64,000 bases of DNA from Acridotheres tristis (Eukaryota; Chordata; Aves; Passeriformes; Sturnidae), in contig CM072904.1 of assembly GCA_037013685.1 (NCBI GenBank), forward strand, positions 2,294,001 through 2,358,000. The letters are read 5' to 3'. The position numbers were made by a program, and so were the translations under genes. Within the stretch, counting starts at the first letter, position 1. Every line of letters begins with the position of its first letter. Shown piece after piece: positions 1-13,238 of this stretch. Below the pieces are notes generated by a model, which ran no database searches, was not told the DNA's origin, and worked only from the letters and a program-made list of their open reading frames with translations.

Positions 1-273
1 TTCAAACTGAAACAGAGCAGGTTTAGATGGGATATTGGGCAGGAATTGTTCCCTGGCAGGGTGGGCAGGCCCTGGCACAGGGTGCCCAGAGCAGCTGTGG
101 CTGCCCCTGGATCCCTGGCAGTGCCCAAGGCCAGGTTGGACATTGGGGCTTGGAGCAGCCTGGGACAGTGGGAGGTGTCCCTGCCATGGCAGGGGTGGCA
201 CTGGATGAGGTCCCTTCCCTTTAAGGGACCCTTTAAGGTCCCTTCCCACCCAAGCCAGTCTATGATTCTGTGA
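1..273 (+). repeat. CR1 LINE 3' end
   Basis: This is a sense-oriented, 5'-truncated CR1 fragment. It contains the avian CR1 block GGATATTGGGCAGGAATTG, the CTGCCATGGCAGGGGTGG segment, and the terminal CCTTCCCACC ... TATGATTCTGTGA. Related copies lie at 8,335-8,739 and 24,218-24,374 on the same strand and at 61,383-61,830 on the opposite strand. It sits in the intron upstream of exon 30. The 274-698 stretch that follows holds no recognisable element. Confidence 0.9.
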
Positions 274-698
274 AATTATTCAATTTTGGAGCAGCACAGG
301 CTCCTGGGATGTGCTCCAGAGTGGGGGAAGAGACACAGGTGGATGATGTCCCCTCCTATCCCTTGCCTATCTCAGAGCTTCTTCACAGTCAAGGGGTCCC
401 CATATTCTTAGTGGAAGAAACACAGTTCTGCACTTGTGCTCTGGTTTGAAAATGCCCTTCTCCACTCCAGGTCTGTGCTGTGCTTACAGGGGGATGTCCC
501 TCAGCAACAGCCTCCACTTCTGGGGATATTCCAGCTCAGTACAGGATGGAGTAAGAGAGACAGGGATAACTGTGCTGCAACCCCAAATCCCACTTAAAGT
601 GAGCACAGATCCTGACTGAAATGAGCAGGAATCAGCTGGCAATGGTTTTAGTCTGTCAATGATCTTCCAGTAAGAGCCTTTCCTCTCTCCCTCTTTAG

Positions 699-809
699 TT
701 CTATGATGCTCCAGAAGCATATGAAGAAATGCTGAAATGCCTGAATATTGTGTTTACATCCATGTTTTCCATGGAATGTGTGCTGAAGATCATTGCCTTT
801 GGTGTGCTG
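699..809 (+). CDS. CACNA1B: CACNA1B exon 30 (domain IV S2)
   Basis: 111 nt, 37 codons, phase 0 at both ends. The acceptor is CTCTTTAG and the donor CTG|GTAGGT. It starts [16 protein letters not shown] and ends [10 protein letters not shown]. It covers the S1-S2 loop end and the S2 helix of domain IV, including the conserved acidic MEC position of the voltage-sensor charge-transfer centre. Sequence and length agree with vertebrate Cav2.2. The next intron is only 166 nt. Confidence 0.97.
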
Positions 810-876
810 GTAGGTGCTTCCCTCGTTCTGTTCCACCTCTTTCCTCTCTCTGTGAAATGCTCACGTTTTGTGATGA

Positions 877-1119
<243 letters not shown>

Positions 1120-2849
1120 TGAACCTTCTCCCTCCCAGCCTCATTCCCTGGAGCTGCCTCTGGGAGTCATGATGGCCTTGGCTGACCCTGTTCCCTGAGC
1201 TCTGCTTTTCCCTGGAGCTGAGCACAGCTGTCTGCCCCAAAGAGGGGGAGCTGTGATGGGAACCTCAGTGCTCATGGCTCTGCAGGAAGCAGCTCCCTGT
1301 CTCCTGCAGCAAACTTCTCTATCCCCAGGCCTTTTCTGCCCATTCATGGAAAAATCCTGCTGAATTTACAGAGGGAAAAGAGCAAAGGGATTCTGCTGTG
1401 TTAACGTGGGAGGTTTTTTGCAGGGGACATGTCTGGCCCTTGGGGCTCCTGCCCAGTCTGGGTAACAGGGCAGGGTGAGGGTGAAGGGAAGTGACAGGGA
1501 CACAGGGACAGTGGGAAGGGAAGAGGTGAAGAGTCTGCACTGGGGGAATGTTCCTGTCACAGCTGCTTTCCCATAGGATTTCAGCCCCTCCAAGGGCTGC
1601 TGTCTCCCTGTTAACAAGTCTTGTACATCTCACAAGGTGGACAGACTCATCATTAAATTCTGAAGGATTTTTCCATAAGGGCAGCCAATGTCTGTCTCAA
1701 TCCCTGACAATCTGATATCACTCAATGTATAAATTGTTCCTCTCCCAGTGCATGTTGTAGCTGATGATGTAGCAGAGTGTGATAAATTTGAACTTGACCA
1801 TAACTTTTTTTCTCAGTCCCAGGGGTTTGCCTGTAGCTCTGTTTTGTGTGTGCTCAGAACTGTGCTCCCCACATTCCTTTCCAGGTGCTGGTGAAGACCA
1901 TGTGACTGTTTCTAACAAAATGCATTTTTATTTAACCTCCTTGCTACAAAATAATGCATAACTCCCCCAAGTTTTCCTCCCCATACAAATGATGTTCATT
2001 TATCTGCTGGTGAATCCTATGTTGTAGGCTTTGGATTTGGTTTCCAGTGCAGCCAGGCTGAGGTTACTCAGCTCACCCTGTCTGAGTGCTGTGGGATGGC
2101 ACAGGGGGCTTGTCCCCACTCCCCCTGCCACGGGATGTGTTTTCTTGCCAAGGGCACCCAAACTTCTGCCATGGTTTGAAAGTTAGTGAAAATATTTGCA
2201 AATCAGCCTCAAACAGACTGAAGCTTTTCCACTCCCACTTTGGCCACTTTTCCTGGGAGGGAGCAGCACTGACAGCTCACACGAGGTAAGGGAGCCTCTG
2301 GTTGCTCCCAGATTGGTGTCTTCTCCTTCAGGAAGGTTTCTACTTCTCAACACCAAGCCACATCCTGCTAAAATCCTCATTTTTTGGAGCTATTTCGTAG
2401 GCAGGGAGCAGCCAGAGTGTTCCCTTCCCTGCTCAGTTAATGGGGCATTAATGGGACACTGCCTCTGCCCCCAGCTCCCACAGGATGGCCCAGCCAGGGA
2501 ATTGCATCAGCTTGGGCTGTGAGACATTTCCAGCATCAAAACCTTTGCAGAGTCAAGGGAATTACCCCTAAAACCCCCACAGGGCTCAGCTCCCAGGGAC
2601 CCATTTGCCTTTCCCTTCTCCTCCCAGCTGGGGAAGAAGAGGTTTTTTGGTTTATGAGCAACTGGATCCATTCAGTCCTTAGAGAGGATTTTCTAAAAGA
2701 GGTCACCAGATTCCCCTGGCAGTGTCCAACATGGAGCTGGTCACAAACATCTCTCATATAAAAGCCAGATGTCCCCAGGACCACTCCAGCCCTGAGCCCT
2801 TGGTCCTTTGTTTGTGTCTCTGCTCTCTCTAAATATTCCCCTTCTGCAG

Positions 2850-3142
2850 CACCCCTGTGGGGATTGATCTCTTCTCCCAAGGAAGAGCAGCAAGGCAAGA
2901 GCAAACAGCCTCAGGTTGCTCCAGAGGAAGTTTTGAGTGGATATTTGGAATAATTGCTTCATGGAAGGGGTGGTCAGGCTCTGGAACAGGTGCAGTCCCC
3001 ATCCCTGGAGGGCTCTGAAAGCTGTGTGGATGTGGCACTCGGGGACAGCATTTAATGGTGGCCTTGGCAGTGCTGGGGGAATGGTTGGACTCGATGATCT
3101 CAGAGATCTTTTCCAACTTGAACAATTCTCTGATTTCTGTGT
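2850..3142 (+). repeat. CR1 LINE 3' fragment (second subfamily)
   Basis: Sense-oriented. It matches the generic CR1 tail: CTTCTCCCAAGGAA, a GTTTTGAGTGGATATTTGGAA block, GGTCAGGCTCTGGAACAGG, ATGTGGCACTCGGGGACA, and TTGGACTCGATGATCTCAGA before TTTTCCAACTTG. The subfamily differs from the copy at 1-273. The 5' boundary is approximate. Confidence 0.85.
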
Positions 3143-3465
3143 AGCCCCATGTCCCCTGCCCTGCTTTTCCCTTCAGAGATGGCCCAGGGCTCATCCCCTG
3201 CCACTTTCCTCTCTAAACTTGGTTTTCAACACTTCTGTGATGCAGCTCCTGCCTCATTTCTCTCCAGCAGCACTCCATCCCCAGGGGACAGCCACCAGCC
3301 CAGGCTCCCTAAAGCCACACACATCCAAGGCAGCCTCCCACGGGGACAATGGGCACAGTGCCCTGAGCAGCTCAGTCTGCTCACAGGGGACAGTGATGCC
3401 CAGGCCTGAACATCCCTGCTTAGTTCTGGCACTGAGTGTTGGCAGTGGTGCCCTGAAGATCACAC

Positions 3466-3516
3466 TGATAATGGGATTGATAAGAGGATTGATAACAGGA
3501 TTGATAACAGGATTGG
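3466..3516 (+). repeat. 12-bp tandem repeat
   Basis: About four imperfect copies of GGATTGATAACA in intron 31, with no coding value. Confidence 0.75.
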
Positions 3517-3619
3517 CAGCTGGCAGGATGGCTCTCATGGAATTCATTCAGCTTCAGCCAGTGGAATGTGGTCTTGTACCAGGCTCTCCACTGCCACTAA
3601 AACCTTGCTGCCCTCAAAG

Positions 3620-3735
3620 CCAGCTTGGACAGGGCTTGGAGCAACCTGGGACAGTGGAAGGCCCCTGTCCACGGCAGGAGGTGGAAGATGAGCTTTAAGC
3701 TCCCTTCCAACCCAAACCATCCCATGATTTTATGG
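3620..3735 (+). repeat. CR1 LINE 3' end, short
   Basis: Terminal fragment with GGGCTTGGAGCAACCTGGGA, CTTCCAACCCAAACCATCCC and ATGATTTTATG. It is the last about 115 bp of the same class as 1-273. Confidence 0.85.
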
Positions 3736-6700
3736 TTCTCCCTTTCCAGTCCTGAGGATGGAAAAGCAGCAGAAGGATGCAGCCCTCTGTTCCTGCCCCA
3801 GCTTTGGGATATTTTGCTAAACTTCAATTTTACCTAATTTAAATACTTCTGGTATTGAGAACTAATGTAGAAAAATGAACCAACAGAACCAGTTTGATCC
3901 AATTTTGAACCAATAGTTCCAAAATAGAACAAATTTTAGAAAAATGTAGAAACAAAGGGCTGAAAGAGCTGATGCAGAGATGTGAAGGTGCAGGGATGGA
4001 GGAGGAGGTGCCTCATTGACAGAGCACAGCCCAGCTGTGGCCTCTGCCCAAACCCTTTCCCTCTGCAATTCCAGGAGGGGCAGAGCAGGAAATAAAGGCT
4101 GGGGATGAGCATCCACTGAGCTCTGCTGAGCCAAGCTCACCTCGCCCTCCTCAGGGCAGGAGCAGAGAGCAGGAGCTGTCCTGGAGCAGGGAGTTCCCAG
4201 AGAGGAGAGCAGGGTTTGGATCAGCACTCTCAGAGCTGTGTCCCAGCAGGGAATGGCCCTTTGTCCATGTCCCCTCGCAGCTCCAGCCTCCCCTGCTGGG
4301 CTGGGCAGAGTTTGGGGCAGCCCCTTCAGTCCCTCCAGCCCTCCTGGCAGCCATTCCCAGGGAGTTTCCTCAGCTGGGAAATCCAGGTGACAGCCACGAG
4401 GTGACCCTGAGTGCCAGCCTGCAGCTGTCCCTGTCCCACCACCCCCAGGTCCCCCTGGAGATGTTTTCTAGGTGTGACACTGAGCTCAGGCTCACAAACA
4501 GCTGCCCGAGCACCATTTTCCTCTGTATTTTCCAGCTAGAAGCGTTCTCCAAAGGTAAATAATCCTGGGTGGCCTCACCTTGAGAGACTTGGCTTCCACC
4601 AGCCTTGCTTGGTACCTTTAACCCTCTGAGAATTCAAGACAAAAGGAAAAGAAATGTGTGGATTAACTGCTTTGTTTTAATTTTCCTGGTCGTGTCACAT
4701 GTAATTTACTTTGTGATTGTAGTGGAATATCTATTTTTTTATTTCCTCAGGCAAAAGCATGAATGTCAGTTTTTTTACCCTCAGTAAAGAGGTGGGATTA
4801 AGGAAAAGTGTCCTTGTGGACACAGCTGGCCTTGGGAGGCCGAGGGGGTGTTTGGCAAACTGACATCTATTTCTATGCCTGGAAATACAAAAAACCATCC
4901 TGAGAAGTGTTTGTGAATTGTCTCCAAATTTGCATTACAAACTGAAATGCAAATAACAACTGCACTGTCTGTGTTACCTCAAGGATCTCCGAATCTCTTT
5001 TGGTTCGAAGCATTTTTTTATTTCTGGAGTTCCCATAAAAATAACACCTCCCCCGATAGCCCAACGGTTTTTTTCCAGTGAAATTTTTCAGAGTTTCCTT
5101 TTTGCTTGTCCTGATTACTCATTTTCTCTTTTGTTTCCTGTTTTTGTTCCTTATTTTCCTTATCTACCTGCTGAATCACGCCATCCAATCAACATACAAT
5201 GCGAAAACCATGTCTCCGTCTGTATGTTGTGCACCTGCTGCTCAAAAAAAAAATATATAAAACTTTGTAAATAATCTTGCAAATATCCATCCATGACAAC
5301 ATCACATATAGGACACGGTTGGTTTCATTGAATTTAAACAATTCTTTAAATTCTCTGCTTTGATTTTCTCTCGTTTTTCTTTGATTTGATCCGTTTTTGG
5401 TTTGGTTTTGGTTTTTGTTTTTTTTTTTTAATGAATTTCCGATTGCACTGGTGGAAAAGCCTCACTGCAGCGTGCCCCAAAGTGGCTTCTGCCCTGCACC
5501 TCCCTCCCTGGGCTCATTGGCGACCTGAGCAGGTGCCAATAGCCCATCCCTGCACCCTGTGCCACCCCCTGTGCCAAAGGGGACACTGCCACTTGCTTTA
5601 TTTCCGTGGGAAATGGGAGGAGATGCCGAGGGAAGGATGTTGTGCACCTGGAATCGCTGGGGTTTGGAGGTGCTGGTACCAAATTCAGCTCTCTGTCAGT
5701 GGGTTTGGCTTCTTTTAGGATGAGAGGATGGAGCTTTCTGCTGAAGGAAGCACCTGAGAGCCTTACAGGTGTTTTGACCTGTGTATTGTAAGGCAAAAAT
5801 ACTATTGGGGTGATGGCAGACTTCCCTCAAATCAAAAGGAATGGGAAGGAAGAATCTTAAATTTGAAAATTCTCTGTGACACCAACCCAAAGAACCCATT
5901 TTGCCACTACAGTGGATGCAGAGTCACTGGATGGAACCCAAAACCCCAAGTAAAATGAATAAATCATGTTATGAGCAGAGCTGAAAAGTACCAGGAACCA
6001 AATCCCACTGGGAATTCAGTGCCAAAATGTAAATTTATTCCAAAAATGCCTTCGGAAATATTGACTTTTATCTTTGAAAATCACCAATTAAACAAAAGAG
6101 AATCCATAAAGAAAAATGCAATTAGAAATATATATATTATTCCATTTTTAATTATCTTGGCTATGGTTGATAACACAAACGAGACCAAAAGCTTCTCAAA
6201 AATTCTTGCTCAGCCACCTGACACCAGCTCTTGGATCTGTGAACATCCACATTTCCTGTTGCACAGTTGCTGTTAAGAAAGAAATCAAGGTGAATTTTTA
6301 TTTCCAGGCTGCACAGAAGCTCAATGAATGTTCATGGAGGGTCCTGGGGGGGAATTTTCTGCTGAGATGCAGCAAAGAAAAAGACAATGTGTAAGTTCAA
6401 AGCTTGCCCAGTGCAAGCCAAGAAGGGAATCCTCTGTGGTGCTGGATCCCTCCCAGATGTGTGGGAGCAGTCAGGATAAATTAGGAGATTTGTCTGCTGC
6501 ACACCTGGCCCAGGCAGCACAGACAAGGGCTCTGGCATTAGCTGTGAACATAAAAATATTCCATTTTGGCCGCTGTCCCTGTTAGAAGTTAAAGATTGAA
6601 AAGCTCATCCTGCACTTCGTTAGGATTGGGGCCGTTGTTCCTTTGAGACAAGTCCAGGCTCCTTCAACCACTGAGCACCCATGTGAGGCTTTGGAGCACC

Positions 6701-6766
6701 ACATTGTCCTCTGGAGCTGCTGCAGGGCCACAGCAGGAGCAGCAAAGCTGAGAGGAATCCTGGAGA

Positions 6767-7406
6767 GGAGCAGACTGGGGGCACTGGGATGGCTCAGGTG
6801 GAGCAGACTGGGGGCACTGGGATGGTTCAGATGGAGCAGACTGGGGGCACTGGGATGGCTCAGATGGAGCAGACTGGGGGCACTGGGATGGTTCAGCTGG
6901 AGCAGACTGGGAGCACTGGGATGGTTCAGATGGAGCAGACTGGGAGCACTGGGATGGTTCAGCTGGAGCAGACTGGGAGCACTGGGATGGTTCAGATGGA
7001 GCAGACTGGGGGCACTGGGATGGTTCAGACTGAGGGCACTGGGATGGTTCAGATGGAGCAGACTGGGAGCACTGGGATGGTTCAGACTGAGGGCACTGGG
7101 ATGGTTCAGATGGAGCAGACTGGGGGCACTGGGATGGCTCAGATGGAGCAGACTGGGGGCACTGGGATGGCTCAGCTGGAGCAGACTGGGGGCACTGGGA
7201 TGGTTCAGATGGAGCAGACTGGGGGCACTGGGATGGTTCAGATGGTTCAGACTGGGGGCACTGGGATGGCTCAGATGGAGCAGACTGGGGGCACTGGGCT
7301 GGTTCAGATGGAGCAGACTGGGGGCACTGGGATGGTTCAGATGGAGCAGACTGGGGGCACTGGGATGGCTCAGATGGAGCAGACTGGGAGCACTGGGATG
7401 GCTCAG
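6767..7406 (+). repeat. 33-bp minisatellite, array 1 (inside a CR1 element)
   Basis: About 20 head-to-tail copies of a 33-bp unit whose core is GAGCAGACTGGGGGCACTGG followed by GATGGTTCAGAT. Two units are shorter, lacking ATGGAGCAG. The unit length is 11 codons, so all frames stay open and give spurious ORFs (MEQTGGTGMVQ on plus, SQCPQSAPSEP on minus). The array runs directly into a CR1 3' end at 7,407. The unit resembles the CR1 internal segment GAGCGGCTGAGGGAGCTGGG plus TTGTTCAG, so it probably arose by expansion of CR1 sequence itself. Confidence 0.93.
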
Positions 7407-7743
7407 ACTGAGGGCAGAGCTCCCCGGGGCTGCAGCTCCTCCCGAGGGGCAGCTCCAGGCTCTGCTCTGGGACAGGGACAGGAGCCAGGGAACGGCTGGA
7501 GCTGGGCCAGGGCAGGCTCAGGCTGGAGCTCAGGACAAGGTTCTTCCCCCAGAGGGTGCTGGGCACTGCCCAGGCTCCCCAGGGAATGGGCACGGCCCCG
7601 AGGCTGCCAGAGCTCCAGGAGCGTTTGGACAGCGCTGCCAGGGATGGACAGGCTGGGATTGTTGGGGGGTCTGGGCAGGGACAGGGGCTGCCCTGGGGGA
7701 TCCTGTGGGTCCCCCCAGCTCAGGATATTCTGTCATTCTGTCA
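7407..7743 (+). repeat. CR1 LINE 3' end attached to minisatellite array 1
   Basis: Contains the CR1 blocks CAGGACAAGGTTCTTCCCCC, AGAGGGTGCTGGGCACTGCC and GAGCGTTTGGACAGCGCTGC. It ends CTCAGGATATTCTGTCATTC. The first about 279 bp appear identical to 13,797-14,075. The last about 60 bp differ sharply from that copy. Confidence 0.88.
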
Positions 7744-8334
7744 AGTAAGGAATGAGGAGTATCCTGGGTATCACGCACAAAATCATTTTTCCATCATTCC
7801 TGACTCAGGATGGAAGGAATAGATTAATGGGATGTCTCTCCAAAGGCAGAGTCCTCGAGACACAGACAAGGGTGGCAAAAATCTTCAGCCTTTTAAAATC
7901 AGCAGTGGATTCCCCAAGCTCCAGATGAAGCCAAGACCCCATGCAAGGTTCAGGAAAACTTCTTTAGTGCTGACAATACCATGGACATTTAAATGTGAAC
8001 TCAGCAATTTCCTTATCAGTAATTCCTTAATTAATCAATTACTAAGGTGATTCTTGTTGATGCCAGATGAAGAGAAGTCCTAAAGTTTCCTGAGTGATCC
8101 CATTCTTGGCTTGGTCCAATGCCTCTTCCTGCAGCTCCTTCTGCATCCCTGTGGACAGAGGGAGCAGCTCCTGTTCTGGGCAGAAATCACTCTGCTGCTG
8201 AAGGCACTGGGGAACAGATCCGGGCAGTGCCTGTGCCCTGCTCTTCATGGCTTTCCTGCTTTTCGGTATGGAAAACTCTGAAGCCCCCAAAAGAAGGAGG
8301 ACATGGAGATCCTGGAGTCCAGAGGAGGTCCCAG

Positions 8335-8739
8335 GGCTGGAGCCCCTCTGCTCTGGAGCCAGGCTGGCAGAGCTGGGGGTGCTCACCTGGAGAGGAGAAG
8401 GATCCAGGGAGAGCTCAGAGCCCCTGCCAGGGCCTGAAGGGGCTCCAGGAGAGCTGGAGAGGGACTGGGGACAAGGGATGGAGGGACAGGACACAGGGAA
8501 TGGCTCCCACTGCCAGAGGGCAGGGCTGGATGGGATATTGGGCAGGAATTGTTCCCTGGCAGGGTGGGCAGGCCCTGGCACAGGGTGCCCAGAGCAGCTG
8601 TGGCTGCCCCTGGATCCCTGGCAGTGCCCAAGGCCAGGCTGGACATTGGGACAGTGGGAGGTGTCCCTGCCATGGCAGGGGTGGCACTGGATGGGCTTTA
8701 TGGTCCCTTCCAACCCAAAACATTCTGGGATTCTCTGAA
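8335..8739 (+). repeat. CR1 LINE 3' end, longer copy
   Basis: Sense-oriented. It starts near GCTGGAGCCCCTCTGCTCTG, passes through GGATATTGGGCAGGAATTG, and ends CCAACCCAAAACATTCTGGG. It is closely similar to the inverted copy at 61,383-61,830. Relative to the other copies it lacks a short stretch before GGACAGTGGGAGGTGTCCC. Confidence 0.9.
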
Positions 8740-11598
8740 AACAACCTAAGAAAAGGTAACAGAGCAGGCTCCCATGGTGGGACAGCCTTCAAGGGTAGCT
8801 CTTCACCTGTGGACTTTATTCTCCCTGTTCCCCACTGCTTCCCAGTTTTCTTCAGGGATGCTTTGTCCATCTCCTGTTGTGGGAAGTGGTGGCAATGCCT
8901 GGCCATGCTCAGACCCCCAGGGCCTGGCTGGTGCCTGGGTCTCTTCAGTACCAGCTGTTCCTTTTTCAGGAAAATTGTGACAGGCCAGGGGGAAATGATC
9001 TTCCAGTAATTTCTTGTTCCTCAGAAGGACAATAAAATCCTAAAGCCCTGGTGCCTGTTGTGAGCACCATGAGCATCTGTGCAACAGGGAAGAAAAAAAA
9101 AAAAAAACGCTTGGAAAAGATGACTTTGATAACCCAGATATCAGATGTGTGAATGGCACAGAGGTGGCTCAGTGGGAGGAGAATTGATGCCAAAAAACTG
9201 TTTTACCTGAGAAATATGGCAATGTGGAGTTTCCCCTTTGGCTGCATGCCATCCCAATTCCTGCCTGGAGAGTTGAGCTGTGGGAGGTGGGGTTTTCTCT
9301 GTGGGGTGCTGAGGGTGCCACACACGTGGAGCCCTTGCAGCCACCACCAGGTGGGGAATTGGCCTCTCTCCGGGCAGTGCTGAGAATGGTCCTTCCAGCA
9401 GTCCCAGGGTGTCGGGGATGGGGGATTTTCCTGGGTTGGGAGTGATTCCACATGGAGCCAGGGCTCCTAAGGAAGTGGCAATGCCAGAGTCAAATAGAGA
9501 ATGTGGGGGAAGAAAAAAAATCTATGGGCTGTTTGTTCATCTAAATCCCAGGGAATGGGGAGTCACAGACACAACTGCACAGTCTTGAACCCTTTTCCCA
9601 TTTCTATCCCTTTTCCATGGGTAGCACTGGGGTAGCTCAGCTTGCAGGGAGCCCAGCCCAAAGCAGGTGTTAACATCTGTCAGCTGTGAGGGTGAGGTTT
9701 TAGCAAAGGCTGAGCAGGACAAGTTCCTGCTGCTGGGCTGCAGTTCTGTGGGAAGAGGGAGATCCCACAGGATCCCACAGATCCTGTGCCCCTGCTCCTC
9801 CATGGAGCCTGAGGATTGTGCACAGGAAAGATCTGGCTTGAGCATTGCTCTGAAGTTAAAATCAGGCATTCAGGCCTAAATGCTGCCAGCATTGCCCATG
9901 AGGGCTGATCCAGTTCCCACTGCTGGGGAGATTTTCCCGATTCAAAGGGCTCGTGGTTAAACCTCTGCCCTGGCAGCGGCTCACAGTGGGACCAGGGGAA
10001 GAAGAACCCCATTAGTGATGGTCCCCTTACCCAGCTGGGTTCCAGCTCTGCCCCACGGGCCTCACCTGGCCCTGCCCTGCTCAGGTGAGTGCAGCTGGAC
10101 TGGTGTGAAGGGAAGGTAAGCGCTGTGAAAGCAAACCTGGAGCTGATGCTGAGACAAACTGGACATTTTCAGTGCCTGTTTTACTGCCCAACCCAGGGGA
10201 ATCCTCGCTCGTGCTTTGCCTGCCAGAGATGGCTTCTGTTGCTGGCTTGAATGAGCTCAGTGTTGTCTGCTCCTTCATTGAACATTCCTGTGCTTTTCTC
10301 TTTTCTCTTTATTTGAAGATCGAGTCTGATTTTCGGTCTGTGCCTAACTCTGAGCTGCTTGTGTTTTTAATCTGAGAGAAACCGAGTGCATGCCTGAGAC
10401 TGAGTTCTGGAACTCTTTGATGGGATTGGTGGAATGCAATGCTAATGGCCCCAAAACTGAGCTGGCATTGAAAGAATCCATAGATCCAACAAGCCCCCCA
10501 ATTTCAGCATGAGCTCTGTAGCCAAATGAGCAAGCAATGTGGGTCAGTTCAATGTGACTTCTGGTAAAACAATAATCCAAGGGAAATACAATTTTTGCTC
10601 ATCTTTACCAAGCAGAGCTCCTTATGATTATATTTGCTGCTTCACTGCTCAACAGTTTAAAGTGGGATGTTTTCTCTCTTTAGCTCTCTCAGTCAAATAA
10701 GTGGCTGTGATCAGAGATCCACAAAAAAGTGAATTATGGAAAGGGGGAATATTTTTTTATCTCCTTAAAATAGGAGGGCAAGAGGGATCTGGCTTTTGCA
10801 TGTTTTGTTTTGGAAAGAACCCTCTCTAGATTAGCTCATTGGGGCAAGAATCCTCTTTTCCCCGAAGGAAAAAAAAAAATGGGGTGAAGGGTGGGGAAAA
10901 TCCTAGAAAACGAATGGAAATCAGAACGTGCCTCCTGCAGTTCTTTGATCCACTTGTGCAGACACATTTAATGAGAATTTGGAAAACCAGCAGGTTCCTA
11001 AGGCATCTTCCTGCTGGTGAAAGCTCAGCCTCCCCAATTGACTCGCTGCCCTTGATCCATCTTCCAAAGAATCTTCTGGTGCCGTTTCTCCTTGGCAAAC
11101 CTGTCCAGTTCCACTCTGTACAAACACTGAAAACCTCCAGGTTGGAAAACATCCTCATTCTTCCCAGGATGTTTGAATCTTCACTGGACAGTGCCTTTCT
11201 TTTTCCCTTGCGAGTGTCTTGGCCTGAGTTCAATTCCTTGTCAAAACTGAGCTGACCAAGACTTTCAACCAAGCTCATTTCTTTTTCAAAATGAAAATGT
11301 GGCACCATCCCCCTCTCCCTGAGTCTTGAGGGGGAGAAAATCTGCCTTGCTCAAAGCAAATCAGCCCTCCAAGGACAGCGTGACAGGGCCTTTTCCTTTT
11401 CTCTCATTGACCCAGTAGCAGAGGGGAGGGCTCTTGTGGAGAGGGGTTTTCTCATTCTTGCTGCATGTGGAGTGATCTGCACTGACGAATGTTTCTTTTG
11501 GAAGGTTTTCTGGTGGCCGATTTGCTGCTTAGATCGTGAAGCTGGTAATTTTAATTTCTTTTTTGCGGGCTGTGGTTTCGGATCGCGGTCGTTTCTGA

Positions 11599-12145
<547 letters not shown>

Positions 12146-13179
12146 TGCTGCATTTTGGAGGATGAGGCTGAAGGGCTGCTTGCTCATGCAGACTCCAGCA
12201 ACTGCTCAGCACTCAGGTTGCCCTTGAAACTACCCCAAAATCCTTCTGGCAGAGTCTGGACGCTCAGGAATTTGCATAAAGAAGCAGTGGCCTGACTGAT
12301 GAGTGCTTTGTTCTTCACCTGCTGGGAGTGTACGGTTAAATTCCCTCCCCCAGGGTTTGGGTGTGGTGGGATCTGGCCCAGGTGAACCCCAGCCCCTTGG
12401 GCTTTGGTAACACAAACTGTGAAGCTGTAGAGCCACAGGCTTAATGTTTAAGCTGTAGGCCTGGGTTTAATGACGTGGAGGATTAAAATAATGAGGTTTT
12501 GTTGTGAAGTTGAGGCAGGTTTTTTTGCCTTGTTTTCTTTACCTCTGCCCTTCCTCCCACCAATCCTCAGCACATTGAATTAGCTGTTTTCTAGATCCAA
12601 ACAAAAGCCCACATGATAACCCCAAAGCTGGTTATTTTTACCTCTCTCAGCTGGTCTGCAGCCCATTTTAAATTGTTTTATGCTTTAACTCTGGTCCTGG
12701 GGCTTGCTCAGGTTGTGCAGTGCAGGGAGGAGAACACAGAATGGGAAAGCAGGATTTGTGGCAGTGACACTGGGCTCTGACACACTGGGGGGTCTGCAGG
12801 GGTGAGGTGCTCCCAGTCAGGAGACAGTGGGTGGATTTTGGGAGAAGGGGCTCAGCCATGGCCTTCTCCAGCACAATCCTTCCCAAAGCCTGTGTGCAGA
12901 GTGTGGCCCTGAAGCAGAGCCAGGACATTCCTGGGCTTCAGGAGGAGCTGTTTGTCTGTCTGTCCCCCAGCTCTGAGCTCTCAGGCCATGTCCCTCGTGC
13001 AGAGGTGTCCAGCAGACACCACATCAGTCCCTTTTCCCCAGGTTTCCTCCAGGTTTTGTCCCAGGGATGCCTCAGGCCCAGCAGTGCTGGGATTGTCCAG
13101 CTCTGCTCGGGGCTGGGGTGCCCTCACCTCCAGTGCTGGGGGAGTTTTGGGCACCTCAGTAACAAAAAGATCCAAAGGT

Positions 13180-13238
13180 GTGAGAGAGTGTCCAAAGGAG
13201 GGGCACAGGGATGGGGAAGGGTCTGGAGGGGCCCATGA
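13180..13238 (+). repeat. CR1 internal segment upstream of array 2
   Basis: The segment GATGGGGAAGGGTCTGGAGG, then CCCATGAGGAGCAGCTGAGG, reads as CR1 consensus leading into the first 33-bp unit. It shows the array growing out of CR1 sequence rather than being inserted into it. Confidence 0.65.

Noticed and set aside
4536..4554. Micro-exon between TTTTCCAG and GTAAAT in intron 31
   Set aside because: 19 nt in a phase-0 intron would shift the frame, and the sequence contains an immediate TAG in one frame; no family counterpart.
6643..7755. 370-codon plus and 309-codon minus open frames with an 11-residue repeat
   Set aside because: They are products of a 33-bp minisatellite whose length is divisible by three. 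They lie in an intron and run into CR1, with no start context or homology.
10092..10112. 21-nt segment between GTGCAG and GTAAGC
   Set aside because: No pyrimidine tract and no known cassette of this size in intron 31; likely chance.
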